The notes: a model not told the origin generated them from the letters alone. Shown: positions 8,508-17,458, counted from the first letter of the stretch. The stretch is DNA of 64,000 nt from Paenibacillus sp. GM2 (GCF_900069005.2 NZ_LN831279.1:248001-312000), one strand, 5' to 3'. Made by a program: numbers and translations.

Positions 8508-8864
8508 TCAAATAAGTTCCTCTTCTTCATACCATTGCTCAAGCTGGGCCTGCAATGCGCGAATCTCGGTCAGCAGGGAGATGAGCGGGTAATTCTCCTC
8601 CTGGATGGAAGCGAAGGCGGACTCCAGCTCATTGATATAATCGATCCCGCTGGCAATTTGCAAGGACGGCTGCAGCAGGTCAAGACGGTCGCACTCGGCA
8701 ACAGCCAGCGGCAGGCTCGGTACATTGGCGGCAGTTAACTTGGCGATTTCCTTGTTCAGTCGCAGGTTAAGCGCGCTCAGTTGATAGGCATATTCTTCAG
8801 GCATTTCTACAAATTTCAGATCGCTATTTTGCTGTAAAATGACGTATCTCATGGAAGGCATCAC
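8508..8864 (-). CDS. Uncharacterised protein between cmpA and sprT
   Basis: 118 residues, no domain recognised. Soluble, acidic and largely helical, ending in WYEEEELI; heptad-like leucines (LNLRLNKEIAKL, IRALQAQLEQW) suggest coiled-coil. AAAGGAG lies 7 bases before GTG 8864; the adjacent ATG at 8861 is equally possible. It is transcribed toward cmpA. Confidence 0.75.
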   Translation of the reverse strand: MMPSMRYVILQQNSDLKFVEMPEEYAYQLSALNLRLNKEIAKLTAANVPSLPLAVAECDRLDLLQPSLQIASGIDYINELESAFASIQEENYPLISLLTEIRALQAQLEQWYEEEELI

Positions 8865-9005
8865 GAATAATCTCCTTTATTCTGTCATTACTACTTGACA
8901 GTGTAGCCTAAGAGGAAGTTAAAATTCAAGTAAAATCAGCACGACGACCGGCGTGTTATGATAAAGTAGAACCAGTTACTATAGCAAAGAGGAGAAGCCG
9001 CAACG

Positions 9006-9467
9006 ATGGACGACAAACAGCTACAGGAATGGGTCGAGGAAATCTCACTGCGCAGCTTCGGCGTGCCTTTTCGCCATCAAGCTTCATTTAACGGGCGCTT
9101 AAGGACGACCGGGGGAAGATATTTTCTGAAAAGCCATAACATTGAGATTAACCCCGCGCAGCTTCAGACCTACGGCCTGGATGAGGTGGAGAAGATTATT
9201 AAGCATGAATTGTGCCACTATCATCTTCATTTATCGGGCAAAGGATACCAGCACCGGGACCCTGAATTCAAGGCACTGCTGCAAAAGGTAGATGGAAGCC
9301 GTTATTGCCAGTCGCTCCCGGGGGCCGCCCAACGCCGAACTTTGCCCTATCGCTATAAGTTAGTATGTGTCCGCTGTGGAATGGAGTATAAGCGCAAACG
9401 CAAGGTAGACCCTGCGCGGTACCGCTGTGGCCGGTGTTCAGGCGTATTGAAGCTGCATGCCATATAG
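9006..9467 (+). CDS. sprT: SprT-like zinc metalloprotease family protein
   Basis: 153 residues. HELCHYHLH (about 74-82) is the SprT zinc-binding HExxH motif, and the C-terminal CVRCGMEYKRKRKVDP...YRCGRCSG is a four-cysteine zinc ribbon. The length and position after tex and cmpA correspond to B. subtilis ydcK. Eukaryotic relatives cut DNA-protein crosslinks; the bacterial role is not settled. GAGGAGAAG precedes ATG 9006. Confidence 0.92.
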   Translation: MDDKQLQEWVEEISLRSFGVPFRHQASFNGRLRTTGGRYFLKSHNIEINPAQLQTYGLDEVEKIIKHELCHYHLHLSGKGYQHRDPEFKALLQKVDGSRYCQSLPGAAQRRTLPYRYKLVCVRCGMEYKRKRKVDPARYRCGRCSGVLKLHAI

Positions 9468-9519
9468 AGATGCGGTTTTATGTTATACTAGAGCTATCAA
9501 CAGATGAGGAGTGATATGT

Positions 9520-9735
9520 ATGGCAGTATCCAAGGCGAAGAAATTTCGGCAAAAATGCGTCAGAGAAGGCAAGCGCAACCCGGAGGATGGACGAAGCCAG
9601 TTTGCTTTCGCGGATATGAGAACAAGACGGACGAGGAGCAAGCTGGAGCAATTGAATAGGAATAAGCATAACAACCATCATTCCTACAATGGAGACGATG
9701 GTTGTTTTTATTTGGATTTAATATCCGGATTGTGA
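9520..9735 (+). CDS. Small basic protein overlapping its own terminator
   Basis: From ATG 9520 (GAGGAG 8 bases upstream) the protein starts MAVSKAKKFRQKCVREGKR and continues NPEDGRSQFAFADMRTRRTR. It is very basic and resembles small conserved Bacillales proteins of unknown function. The open frame then runs through a strong terminator hairpin (9670-9712) and past the end of the convergent gene at 9708. The natural protein may therefore be only the first about 50 residues in homologues, with the last about 20 codons an extension. Confidence 0.6.
   Translation: MAVSKAKKFRQKCVREGKRNPEDGRSQFAFADMRTRRTRSKLEQLNRNKHNNHHSYNGDDGCFYLDLISGL
9670..9712 (+). terminator. Intrinsic terminator inside the 3' end of the small basic gene
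   Basis: Perfect 10-bp stem AACAACCATC / GATGGTTGTT followed by TTTATTT. It precedes the stop codon of the gene at 9520. Confidence 0.8.
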
Positions 9736-10298
9736 AATAGAGTAAAGAACAACTCGTACCTCATGCGTCCCTCTTCCGGGGAAGGGTGGCCATGCTGCTC
9801 ACAAAATTCATTAATCATCGAGAACAGCTGCTCGGCTTCCTGCTCTGTTAAATACATACTGCTATTATTAATTAAATTTCCCTTTGATCTGCTCCCGCTG
9901 TAATTCTGCAGGAAACGCTTCTTGTTCTCATCATAGAAGTTCGAGACCAACTTCTCGGCCTCCGATTGGAATACCTGCTTGATCGTCTCATCAACATCGC
10001 TTTTGCTAATGATGACCTTGCCTTTATAAGGCTCATAATATTTGGCTGTGATTCCGTTCACCAGCTTGGTATCCACCAATTCAAGCATCCCGATGCTCTC
10101 CAGCTTTTTGGCATGATAATACACCTTGGCAGGCACTTCATGAAGTGCGTCAGCCACTTCTTTGACCGTTGCCGGTCTGTTGAAGCTTATAAATTCATTC
10201 AGAATCTGAATGCGATAGGGATCGGAGTATATACGGATTTCTTCTAAAGTTTTGAGTTCCTTTTTCACGGTGGTCCCCCTGGAATCTAATAAGTTCAT
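9708..10298 (-). CDS. Winged-helix (ArsR-like) transcriptional regulator
   Basis: 196 residues. The N-terminal half is a winged helix (LEEIRIYSDPYRIQILNEF, TVKEVADALHEVPAKVYYHAKKLESIGML). The C-terminal half carries no enzyme motif and is likely a sensor or dimerisation part. It lies 69 bp downstream of the MFS gene in the same direction, so it probably controls the transporter; candidate operator at 11678. Confidence 0.82.
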   Translation of the reverse strand: MNLLDSRGTTVKKELKTLEEIRIYSDPYRIQILNEFISFNRPATVKEVADALHEVPAKVYYHAKKLESIGMLELVDTKLVNGITAKYYEPYKGKVIISKSDVDETIKQVFQSEAEKLVSNFYDENKKRFLQNYSGSRSKGNLINNSSMYLTEQEAEQLFSMINEFCEQHGHPSPEEGRMRYELFFTLFHNPDIKSK

Positions 10299-10367
10299 AT
10301 AACTGCTTCATTTTAGTATAACGCATGCAAGGGAAAGTACAAGATAGAAGCGGCCGGGTAGCCGCTG

Positions 10368-11636
10368 TCAGATTTCACGGAAGCTGCGCCGGCTTATTAA
10401 ATAGAAGAACGGAACGATCATCAGTAAGCCGAAGATAAGAAATAACAGATTGACTTCCATCCATTCTCCTAAAACTCCGGCCAGAGCGCTGCCAATCGGT
10501 ATGGCCGCCGTACAGATCATGCTATAAATAGCTCCTACTCTGCCCAGCAGCTCCTTCGGTACAGTCTCCATAAAATAAGTAGTAGCCGGCGTGCTGATGA
10601 GTGTAACCGATATCCCCATGCAAAAAGTGATAAGGACGGCAAAGTAAAGTGAATGAACCTGAAAGAAGGTAGGCAGATACAACAGAGAATAGCTTAGACC
10701 AAGCATCAAATAACCCAAAATAATAAGCTGGCTTTTCTTGAACCGTAGGCCCCTGCGGCTAATCCACAGCGCGCTTACAATCATTCCGCCAATCATGCCA
10801 ATTCCGAGTATGCTGAGCCCTTGGGGGCCGGATTTGAGAATTTCTGCTACATAGACCGGAGTCAATACATTATAGGGAGCAAGACAAAGGTTAACATAAG
10901 CCGCGCAGATGACAATGGTGACGATCATACGATTGGAAAAGAGGAACTTAAGTCCAAACTTGATTTCCTGAATAAAAGAGGTTTTCGCAGTTGAAGTGTG
11001 AGACGGATCTTCTCCGGTTTCTTCACTGACAGGGTTGACCCGGATAAAGGCTATCAACGCAGCAGCTGCGAAGAAGGTGATTCCATCCAGCAGGATTGCT
11101 CCGGAAATGCCCAGGAAGGCAATCATACCTCCAGTAATGGCAAGGCCGGCTAATTCGGCAGTTCTTGTGGCGGAGGTAGAGATAGAGTTGGCGCTTAATA
11201 GTCTGTGTTTTGGAAGCAGGGAAGGGACGATCGCCATTTCTGCAGGATGCGAGAAGCATTCGATGGTGGAGATCGTAAAGGTCAATACGTACAGATGCCA
11301 GGGCAGTAGCCAGCCTTGCCAATACAGCAGTGCTGTAAAAATGACAAGCAGGCCGCGACAAGAATAGGTAATGACAATTACTTTACGCTTCGACCAGCGA
11401 TCCACTAGAGCACCAGTGAAGAAATTGAACAGAATGCCCGGTACGAAGTTAAGAGCGAACAGAGTTCCCATCATGATTTTTGATCCTGTGAGCATATAGA
11501 CCATCCAGCTGTAAGCGATCGAGTCGATGGAATCGCCAAAGTGAGAGATCACCCTGGCCAGAAGATAAAGCGTAAATTCTTTATGAGCAAACAGGCCGGA
11601 AAGTTTCTTTTCCTTCACCAAAATAGCTTCAGGCAT
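10368..11636 (-). CDS. MFS transporter
   Basis: 422 residues with about 12 hydrophobic segments. The loop between segments 2 and 3 reads GALVDRWSKRKVI, the major-facilitator signature. A central charged loop (about 205-225, EETGEDPSHTSTAKT) divides the two halves. It resembles multidrug or macrolide efflux proteins of Firmicutes; the substrate is not deducible. It forms a transcription unit with the downstream winged-helix regulator. Confidence 0.85.
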   Translation of the reverse strand: MPEAILVKEKKLSGLFAHKEFTLYLLARVISHFGDSIDSIAYSWMVYMLTGSKIMMGTLFALNFVPGILFNFFTGALVDRWSKRKVIVITYSCRGLLVIFTALLYWQGWLLPWHLYVLTFTISTIECFSHPAEMAIVPSLLPKHRLLSANSISTSATRTAELAGLAITGGMIAFLGISGAILLDGITFFAAAALIAFIRVNPVSEETGEDPSHTSTAKTSFIQEIKFGLKFLFSNRMIVTIVICAAYVNLCLAPYNVLTPVYVAEILKSGPQGLSILGIGMIGGMIVSALWISRRGLRFKKSQLIILGYLMLGLSYSLLYLPTFFQVHSLYFAVLITFCMGISVTLISTPATTYFMETVPKELLGRVGAIYSMICTAAIPIGSALAGVLGEWMEVNLLFLIFGLLMIVPFFYLISRRSFREI

Positions 11637-11677
11637 AAATATCTTCCTCTCAATAAAATATTTAACTTGTTCAATTT

Positions 11678-11693
11678 AATTTAACATTAAATT
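11678..11693 (-). promoter_or_regulatory. Perfect palindrome upstream of the MFS gene
   Basis: AATTTAA CA TTAAATT is a perfect 7-bp inverted repeat 42 bp upstream of the MFS start, in an AT-rich promoter region with further TTTAA half-sites. ArsR-type repressors bind such AT-rich dyads, so it is a candidate operator for the regulator at 9708. Confidence 0.5.
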
Positions 11694-11887
11694 TATTTTG
11701 ACGTTGTTTTTATTATACCCACCATTTGGAATTTGGCAAGGGGGGAATGAGAAGAATTTTAAATTTTTATTGGCTTAGCTTGTCCGCTGATAGCTTACTT
11801 TGCAATCTGGCAAAAGTCTGCCACGCTATCTTGACTTTCTGATGAAAGCGTAATAAAATTGGATTTATTCTGATAGTTGTTCAATGT

Positions 11888-11963
11888 TCCCTGATAGCTC
11901 AGTCGGTAGAGCACTCGACTGTTAATCGAGTTGTCACAGGTTCGAGTCCTGTTCGGGGAGCCA
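11888..11963 (+). tRNA. tRNA-Asn (GTT)
   Basis: Cloverleaf with acceptor TCCCTGA / TCGGGGA, D-arm AGCTCAGTCGGTAGAGC, anticodon loop CTGTTAA and T-arm GGTTCGAGTCC. CCA is encoded. Confidence 0.97.
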
Positions 11964-11969
11964 TTTCTT

Positions 11970-12058
11970 GGAGAGATACCCAAGTGGCTATAAGGGGACC
12001 CTCTGCTAAGGGGTTAGACTGCGTAAGCGGTGCGAGGGTTCGAATCCCTCTCTCTCCG
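11970..12058 (+). tRNA. tRNA-Ser (GCT)
   Basis: Type II tRNA: acceptor GGAGAGA / TCTCTCC, anticodon loop CTGCTAA, long variable arm and T-arm GGTTCGAATCC. CCA is not encoded. Confidence 0.95.
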
Positions 12059-12195
12059 TTCTGAATAACTTCATTTGCAAGAGATGAGAATCCTTATGAG
12101 AAGGGCTCGTCAGAGTGAAGCTTCCGCGCTGCATAACGGTGCCGGGAGTTTTTTTATTTCTGTAGTGAAGGCGCAGAAATATATCAAAAAACATC

Positions 12196-12224
12196 TTGCT
12201 ATGTTTAATAGTTCTTGCTATAAT
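12196..12224 (+). promoter_or_regulatory. Sigma-A-type promoter of tRNA-Glu
   Basis: TTGCTA, 17-bp spacer, TATAAT, about 36 bp before the tRNA-Glu gene. Confidence 0.75.
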
Positions 12225-12259
12225 CTTTCTTGTCGCTGCTTTTGGAACCTAATTAATAA

Positions 12260-12334
12260 GGCCCGTTGGTCAAGGGGTTAAGACACCTCCCTTTCACGGA
12301 GGTAACAGGGGTTCGAATCCCCTACGGGTCACCA
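12260..12334 (+). tRNA. tRNA-Glu (TTC)
   Basis: Acceptor GGCCCGT / ACGGGTC, anticodon loop CTTTCAC, T-arm GGGTTCGAATCCC. CCA is encoded. Confidence 0.97.
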
Positions 12335-12343
12335 TGTTCATAT

Positions 12344-12426
12344 GCGGTAGTGGTGGAATGGCAGACACGCTATCTTGAGGGGGTAGTGGGCGTATGCCCG
12401 TGGAGGTTCGAGTCCTCTCTACCGCA
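12344..12426 (+). tRNA. tRNA-Leu (GAG), copy 1
   Basis: Type II tRNA: acceptor GCGGTAG / CTACCGC, anticodon arm CTATC-TTGAGGG-GGTAG, variable arm GGGCGTATGCCC. It differs from the copy at 20487 by one base in the variable-arm loop. Confidence 0.95.
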
Positions 12427-12436
12427 TACAGACAGG

Positions 12437-12466
12437 AAGCACTCGCTAAGGCGGGTGCTTTTTTCG
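12437..12466 (+). terminator. Terminator after the tRNA cluster
   Basis: Stem AAGCACTCGC / GCGGGTGCTT followed by TTTT. The remaining 12467-12587 holds only the btr promoter region. Confidence 0.85.
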
Positions 12467-12587
12467 TTGCCTATGAACAACCTGATTCCTTAAAAGGAGT
12501 GAGGTTATTTTTTATTTTATGGGAATAAAAGAGTCATATGGAAAGTCCTTATCGCAGACAGAGCGGTTTATGGTATGATACCTATAT

Positions 12588-12606
12588 GATAATGATAACC
12601 ATTCTC
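12588..12606 (+). promoter_or_regulatory. Fur box upstream of btr
   Basis: GATAATGATAACCATTCTC matches the 19-bp Fur consensus at most positions and lies about 9 bp after a TATGAT -10-like hexamer. Repression by Fe-Fur is expected. Confidence 0.85.
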
Positions 12607-12628
12607 AATTAATAAAGGCGGTACATGA

Positions 12629-14272
12629 ATGATGATCCATGCAAACCATATACAAACCGATCTTCAAGCTATGATGGTCAGGCTGTGGCATGCGGATTTT
12701 TATAACCAGAACGGGTTGAATCTGGAGCAGCAGCTGGCTATGCAAAATGCGTTGATTATAGTCATCAAGGGCGAGCTCGATCTTGAATTGGAGGGACGAA
12801 CTGTTCATCTTAGCGAGGGCAGCGTTCAGCTATGTCCTTGTGGAAGAACCTTTGGAGCAAAGAGTGGCGTGTGCGGTCTTGTGACAGCAGCTGTGTTCCA
12901 TTTTAGTCTCTATCAGGCGGATACTTCATGCAAGGAAGCTATAAAAGAGGTTACAGATTTGGGCGCCTGTACGCTTTGGGAGGACCATATCGTTGTAAGT
13001 TCAGCGGAGAATCTAAAGGCGTCAAGCCGTAAAGTGTACCGGAATTTTCATCATAGTCAGCCGCATAAGCAGTGGCGGGCCCAGCTTGATTTCCAGGAGC
13101 TGCTGTACGAATTGGTGGCCGAGAGCGGGAATGTGGCCGGAATCGATAAAGCCCAGGCGCTTGAACGAGCCAAAGCATATATCGAGGAGCATTATGACGA
13201 GGAGTTGACGATACAACGACTGGCTGAGGTTGCAGAATTCAGTCCGAAGTATTTTGCAGACCTGTTTAAGAAGACGTACAGACACAGCGTCATGGATTAT
13301 GTAACACAGGTAAGGATGGCAAAGGCGAAGCAGCTTATGTTAGGTTCAGGTGCATTGTTGAAGGAGATCGCCCCGTTGGTGGGATACAAGGATGAATTCT
13401 ATTTTAGCCGGAAGTTTAAAAAAGAGATGGGCTTGTCCCCTTCGGCATACATGAAGGAGCGGAGCAACAGGATCGCCTTATACGGATCTACCTCGCTGCT
13501 TGGATATCTGACTCCGCTGCAGATCATCCCCTATGCGGCTCCATTGCATCCTAAATGGTCATCCGAGCAGTATCATTCCCTTGGCCCGGATATCCCTGTG
13601 CATCTGGATGCCTATCGGCAAAATCATAATAAAGAGGCCAATCTTGAGAAGCTTGCGGCGGCCAAGCCGGAGCGGATCATATGTGTCCAAGAGCTGGAGC
13701 CATGGGAGAAGCGCAGATTAGCGCAGATTGCTCCAGTCCATGAGCTGGCATTGGAATCAGGGGATTGGAAGGGAGAGCTAATGACATTGGCGGCGTTGTT
13801 GGACAGGAAGGCGGAGGCAGAGCAATGGCTGCAATCCTTTGAACGAAATATCATTCGGCTGCGGCTTCGGATCATTCAGTATATGCAGCCTCCGGCAGCG
13901 GTTGTCGTGCGTATCTACCAAAATCAGCTGGTATTGGATAACAGTCAAGCTGTGCATGCAGTACTCTACAAGCTGCTAGGCTGCGAAATACCTCCTAATC
14001 TCCAAGAGGCAAACCCCAATACATCGTTGATTGTGGAGCAATTGGCGATGATCAAGGCAAAGCATATTTTTGTCCTGGTCCGACAGGATTCGGAGACACT
14101 GGCCTATTGGAAGGAGTTATCGTCATCGCCGGCATGGATGTCTATACAGGCGGTGAGAGAAGGGACGATGCATCTGATTAATTCCTATCCGTGGCGGGAA
14201 CATTCCCCGGCTGCGATGGAGCAAATGGCAGAAGCGGCAACAGACCTGTTAACGGGAAAAAGTCCATGCTAA
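12629..14272 (+). CDS. btr: Btr-like AraC activator with siderophore-binding domain
   Basis: 547 residues. The N-terminal about 160 residues form a cupin-like part. An AraC/XylS domain follows at about 170-275 (AKAYIEEHYDEELTIQRLAEVAEFSPKYFADLFKK, then YKDEFYFSRKFKKEMGLSP). The C-terminal half is a periplasmic-binding-protein fold of the FeuA type (EANLEKLAAAKPERIICVQ). This is the layout of B. subtilis Btr, which senses ferric bacillibactin in the cytoplasm and activates feuABC. Fur box upstream, uptake operon downstream on the same strand. Start at ATG 12629; ATG 12632 is adjacent. Confidence 0.9.
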   Translation: MMIHANHIQTDLQAMMVRLWHADFYNQNGLNLEQQLAMQNALIIVIKGELDLELEGRTVHLSEGSVQLCPCGRTFGAKSGVCGLVTAAVFHFSLYQADTSCKEAIKEVTDLGACTLWEDHIVVSSAENLKASSRKVYRNFHHSQPHKQWRAQLDFQELLYELVAESGNVAGIDKAQALERAKAYIEEHYDEELTIQRLAEVAEFSPKYFADLFKKTYRHSVMDYVTQVRMAKAKQLMLGSGALLKEIAPLVGYKDEFYFSRKFKKEMGLSPSAYMKERSNRIALYGSTSLLGYLTPLQIIPYAAPLHPKWSSEQYHSLGPDIPVHLDAYRQNHNKEANLEKLAAAKPERIICVQELEPWEKRRLAQIAPVHELALESGDWKGELMTLAALLDRKAEAEQWLQSFERNIIRLRLRIIQYMQPPAAVVVRIYQNQLVLDNSQAVHAVLYKLLGCEIPPNLQEANPNTSLIVEQLAMIKAKHIFVLVRQDSETLAYWKELSSSPAWMSIQAVREGTMHLINSYPWREHSPAAMEQMAEAATDLLTGKSPC

Positions 14273-14299
14273 TTCGGGAATTTGTCCATGGCACATTCG
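14262..14299 (+). promoter_or_regulatory. Direct repeats between btr and feuA, candidate Btr site
   Basis: GTCCATGCTAATTCG (14262) and GTCCATGGCACATTCG (14284) are direct repeats 22 bp apart, two helical turns, the usual spacing of AraC-family sites. The first copy overlaps the btr stop codon. They lie just upstream of the feuA Fur box. Confidence 0.6.
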
Positions 14300-14318
14300 A
14301 CGCTCCTCCTTTACTATC

Positions 14319-14337
14319 AATAATGATAATCATTATC
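14319..14337 (+). promoter_or_regulatory. Fur box upstream of feuA
   Basis: AATAATGATAATCATTATC matches the Fur consensus at 18 of 19 positions and is 42 bp before the feuA start. Confidence 0.92.
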
Positions 14338-14378
14338 AATTAAGGCGAGAGTCGTCGAAGGGAGAAGTTAGAGAGAAT

Positions 14379-15383
14379 ATGAAAAGATTCAATATGTTAT
14401 TAGGGGTAATTCTGGCGTTAACCGTAGTCCTGTCGGCCTGCGGCAAGGGGAATTCTTCCTCGGAATCTCCAGCAGCGCAAAATTCTAACCAAACCGCCGC
14501 GGAGCAGCCTGCGGAAACAGCAGAGCAACCGGCATCATCGGATACAAGAGTTATTAAATATCTGGACCAGGAGTATACACTTCCGGCCAAAGTTGAACGC
14601 ATCGTAATTACCGGCGCCGTTGAAGCGATGGAGGATTCAATCGTGCTTGATGTGAAGCCGATCGGTGCCATTTCCTTCTCAGGCAAGTTCCCTCCATTGT
14701 TCGAGTCAATTACTTCAGAAGCGAAGTCTGTCGGTGAGAAAATGGAGCCGAACTTTGAGACAATTCTATCTCTTAAGCCGGATGTCATCCTGACTTCGAC
14801 CAAGTTCAAGCCGGAGGTCAATGAGAAGCTGGAGAAAATTGCTCCAACCATCCCGTATTCTCATATATCCACAAATTGGGAGGCCAATCTGAGACTGCTC
14901 GGAGAGCTTAGCGGCAAAGAGGAGCAGGCAGAGCAGGAAATCGCCAAATACAAGGCGGATCTGGATGCGGCCAAGTCGCAAATCGGAGAGAATCTGAAGG
15001 ATAAGAAGGTCCTGGCGGTACGGATTCGCGGCGGAGAGGTATACATTTACCCGGCAGGGGTGTTCTTTAACCCGGTATTATATGAGGATCTCGGTCTGGC
15101 CGTTCCTGCAGAAGTACAAGCCGCTAAGGCTCAGGAGCTGATCTCGAAGGAGAAGCTTGCAGAGATGAATCCGGATTATCTGTTTATCCAATTCTCGCCG
15201 GATGAGAATATGGACACGCCAAAAGCACTGGATGAGTTCCAACAGGATCCGATTATGAAAAGCTTGAATGCATTCAAAAACGATAAGGTGTTCGTGAACA
15301 TCGTCGATCCGCTTGCCCAAGGGGGAACGGCTTATAGCAAGATCGAGTTCCTGAAAGCAGCGGTTGCCAATCTTAACAAGTAA
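14379..15383 (+). CDS. feuA: Iron-siderophore substrate-binding lipoprotein FeuA-like
   Basis: 334 residues. Lipoprotein signal peptide with lipobox LSAC (Cys at about 22), then a Ser/Gln-rich linker and a class III periplasmic-binding fold (ERIVITGAVEAMEDSIVLDVKPIG, NFETILSLKPDVILTSTKF). It captures ferric catecholate siderophore outside the membrane for the FeuB/FeuC permeases. First gene of the Fur- and Btr-controlled operon. Confidence 0.92.
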   Translation: MKRFNMLLGVILALTVVLSACGKGNSSSESPAAQNSNQTAAEQPAETAEQPASSDTRVIKYLDQEYTLPAKVERIVITGAVEAMEDSIVLDVKPIGAISFSGKFPPLFESITSEAKSVGEKMEPNFETILSLKPDVILTSTKFKPEVNEKLEKIAPTIPYSHISTNWEANLRLLGELSGKEEQAEQEIAKYKADLDAAKSQIGENLKDKKVLAVRIRGGEVYIYPAGVFFNPVLYEDLGLAVPAEVQAAKAQELISKEKLAEMNPDYLFIQFSPDENMDTPKALDEFQQDPIMKSLNAFKNDKVFVNIVDPLAQGGTAYSKIEFLKAAVANLNK

Positions 15384-15417
15384 AAAATACTACAGCTCAA
15401 TATAAGGCGTGTTGACG

Positions 15418-16425
15418 ATGCGGTTAAAACGAACGCTGCCGGTGGTCATTCTTGGAATGGCCCCGGCAGCCATTGTATTATTGATCCTTGCTTCAATTTT
15501 ATATGGGGCCAAGAGCATTACGGCAGCGGAGGTATGGAACGCGATAGTTGCTTTTGATCCGGACAATGTCGATCATCAGATCATTATAAGCTCCCGTCTT
15601 CCACGTGTCGTCGGATCGATCCTGATTGGAACATTCCTCGCAGTCTCAGGAGCTCTTATGCAGGGTATGACCCGGAATTACCTCGCATCGCCCTCGATCA
15701 TGGGGGTGTCGGATGGCTCCGTATTTGCGGTTACGTTGTGCATGGTATTTTTACCGAATGCCGGCCCCAACTTATATATCACCAGCTCGCTGATTGGCTC
15801 CGCCTTGGGAACAGCTATCGTTTTTGGGTTAGCCTGGCTTATTCCTAACGGACTTAGCCCGGTCAAACTGGCCATTCTCGGTTCGATAATCGGGACTTTT
15901 CTTAGCGGAACGGCTCATGCGATGTCGACTTACTTCCAGGTCTCGCAAAATATCAGCTTCTGGTATAATGCCAGATTGCATCAATTGGACCCGGAGCTAA
16001 TCCGACTTAGCATCCCGTTCGCATTGGTAGGTTTGACCTTGGCGCTGCTAATCTCCAGGTATATCTCGGCCCTCTCTCTGGGGGAAGAGGTCGCCCAGGG
16101 CTTGGGTATCCGCACTTGGGTCATCAAGGCCTTGGCTATTCTTGCGACGGTGCTGTTAACCGGCGTCTCCGTTGCTCTGGCCGGGAAAATCGCCTTCGTG
16201 GGCTTGATTATTCCTCATATTGCGCGTTACCTCTCGGGCGTTGATTATCGCTGGATTATTCCGGTTTCCGGAGTGCTTGGCGGTGTTTTCCTGGCAGCTT
16301 GTGATATTGTAGCCCGTTTCATTAACTATCCGTTTGAAACTCCGGTGGGAGTAGTCACTTCTTTGATTGGTGTGCCATTCTTCCTGTATCTGATCAAGAC
16401 CAAGGGAGGTGCTCACCGTGAGTAA
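15418..16425 (+). CDS. feuB: FecCD-type iron-siderophore permease FeuB-like
   Basis: About 335 residues with roughly ten membrane segments. FecCD motifs are RLPRVVGSILIGTFLAVSGALMQG and the coupling region GKIAFVGLIIPHIARYLSG. ATG 15418 lies 10 bases after AAGG; in-frame GTG 15409 and TTG 15412 are alternatives. It overlaps feuC by 8 bp. Confidence 0.9.
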   Translation: MRLKRTLPVVILGMAPAAIVLLILASILYGAKSITAAEVWNAIVAFDPDNVDHQIIISSRLPRVVGSILIGTFLAVSGALMQGMTRNYLASPSIMGVSDGSVFAVTLCMVFLPNAGPNLYITSSLIGSALGTAIVFGLAWLIPNGLSPVKLAILGSIIGTFLSGTAHAMSTYFQVSQNISFWYNARLHQLDPELIRLSIPFALVGLTLALLISRYISALSLGEEVAQGLGIRTWVIKALAILATVLLTGVSVALAGKIAFVGLIIPHIARYLSGVDYRWIIPVSGVLGGVFLAACDIVARFINYPFETPVGVVTSLIGVPFFLYLIKTKGGAHRE

Positions 16426-17437
16426 TATAACGCAGCGAAGATTCTGGACAGTATTAACTGTCGGTATTCTAATTGCGATTGCGGCTGCTTATCTCAGCTT
16501 AACTAACGGCACATTTGACATGTCGGTGCTGGATGTGATCAAGACCCTGCTAGGGTTAAACGCTCAACCAGAACATAACCTTGTGGTGTTCGAGTTCAGG
16601 CTGCCGCGAATTGTATTGGGAGCGCTCGTGGGGTTTGCTTTGGGCACTGCTGGATCGATCATTCAAGGGGTGACCAGAAACGGACTTGCCGATCCGGGGA
16701 TATTAGGGATTAATGCCGGAGCCGGCTTGGCTGTCGTATTGTTTATGTTTCTGTTCCAGGGAGTTATTACGGTGACAGGCTGGCTTGGAGTTATGCTGAT
16801 GCCGATGTTTGGCATTGCAGGCGGCTTGCTGGCTACCGCGGCGATATATATGTTCGCTAAGGAGAAGGGCCGACTCGATCCGCAACGGCTGATTCTGGTC
16901 GGTATCGCCGTTGCGTCCGGTTTCGGGGCACTCACGATGTATATATCCCTGAAAATGAATCCGAATGATTACGAGATGGCCGTCGTATGGCTGGCCGGGA
17001 GCCTTCATAATGCCAATTGGAAATTCGTCGTCACCATGCTGCCCTGGCTGCTAATTTTGCCGATAATCTGTCTTCGGTCTTATAAGCTTGACCTGTTTCA
17101 GCTTAGCGAGGATAGTCAGAAAAGCGTGGGACTGCACGTTGAGCGGGAGAAAAATATCTTTCTGCTCTGCAGCATCGGACTGGTCAGTGCAAGTGTTGCT
17201 GTATCGGGCAGCATCGCATTTATCGGCTTGATTGCGCCCCACCTGGCCCGGCAGCTTGTAGGCCTGCGACATACGCGTATTATCCCGGTCAGCGGGTTGG
17301 TGGGCATGATTATGGTGCTGATCGGTGATTTTATCGGCAAGACTGTATTTGCTCCGGCAGAGCTCTCGGTTGGGATTGTCGTGTCTATCATCGGCGTGCC
17401 GTATTTTGTTTATTTATTGCTTCGAACCAGGGGATAG
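16418..17437 (+). CDS. feuC: FecCD-type iron-siderophore permease FeuC-like
   Basis: 339 residues, partner of FeuB in the heterodimeric channel. Motifs are RLPRIVLGALVGFALGTAGSIIQG and GSIAFIGLIAPHLARQLVG. GTG 16418 is chosen because GGGAGG is 8 bases upstream. No ATPase gene follows; in B. subtilis the feu system also borrows an ATPase (YusV) encoded elsewhere, which is likely here. Confidence 0.9.
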   Translation: MSNITQRRFWTVLTVGILIAIAAAYLSLTNGTFDMSVLDVIKTLLGLNAQPEHNLVVFEFRLPRIVLGALVGFALGTAGSIIQGVTRNGLADPGILGINAGAGLAVVLFMFLFQGVITVTGWLGVMLMPMFGIAGGLLATAAIYMFAKEKGRLDPQRLILVGIAVASGFGALTMYISLKMNPNDYEMAVVWLAGSLHNANWKFVVTMLPWLLILPIICLRSYKLDLFQLSEDSQKSVGLHVEREKNIFLLCSIGLVSASVAVSGSIAFIGLIAPHLARQLVGLRHTRIIPVSGLVGMIMVLIGDFIGKTVFAPAELSVGIVVSIIGVPYFVYLLLRTRG

Positions 17438-17458
17438 GGAAAGACATAGGAGGAGAGT

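Noticed and set aside
8282..8515. Plus-strand frame of 77 codons upstream of the minus-strand gene at 8508
   Set aside because: No ribosome binding site, no protein-like composition, and the stretch looks like a structured intergenic repeat.
11795..12194. Two short minus-strand frames across the tRNA genes
   Set aside because: They overlap tRNA-Asn and tRNA-Ser; artefacts of RNA genes.
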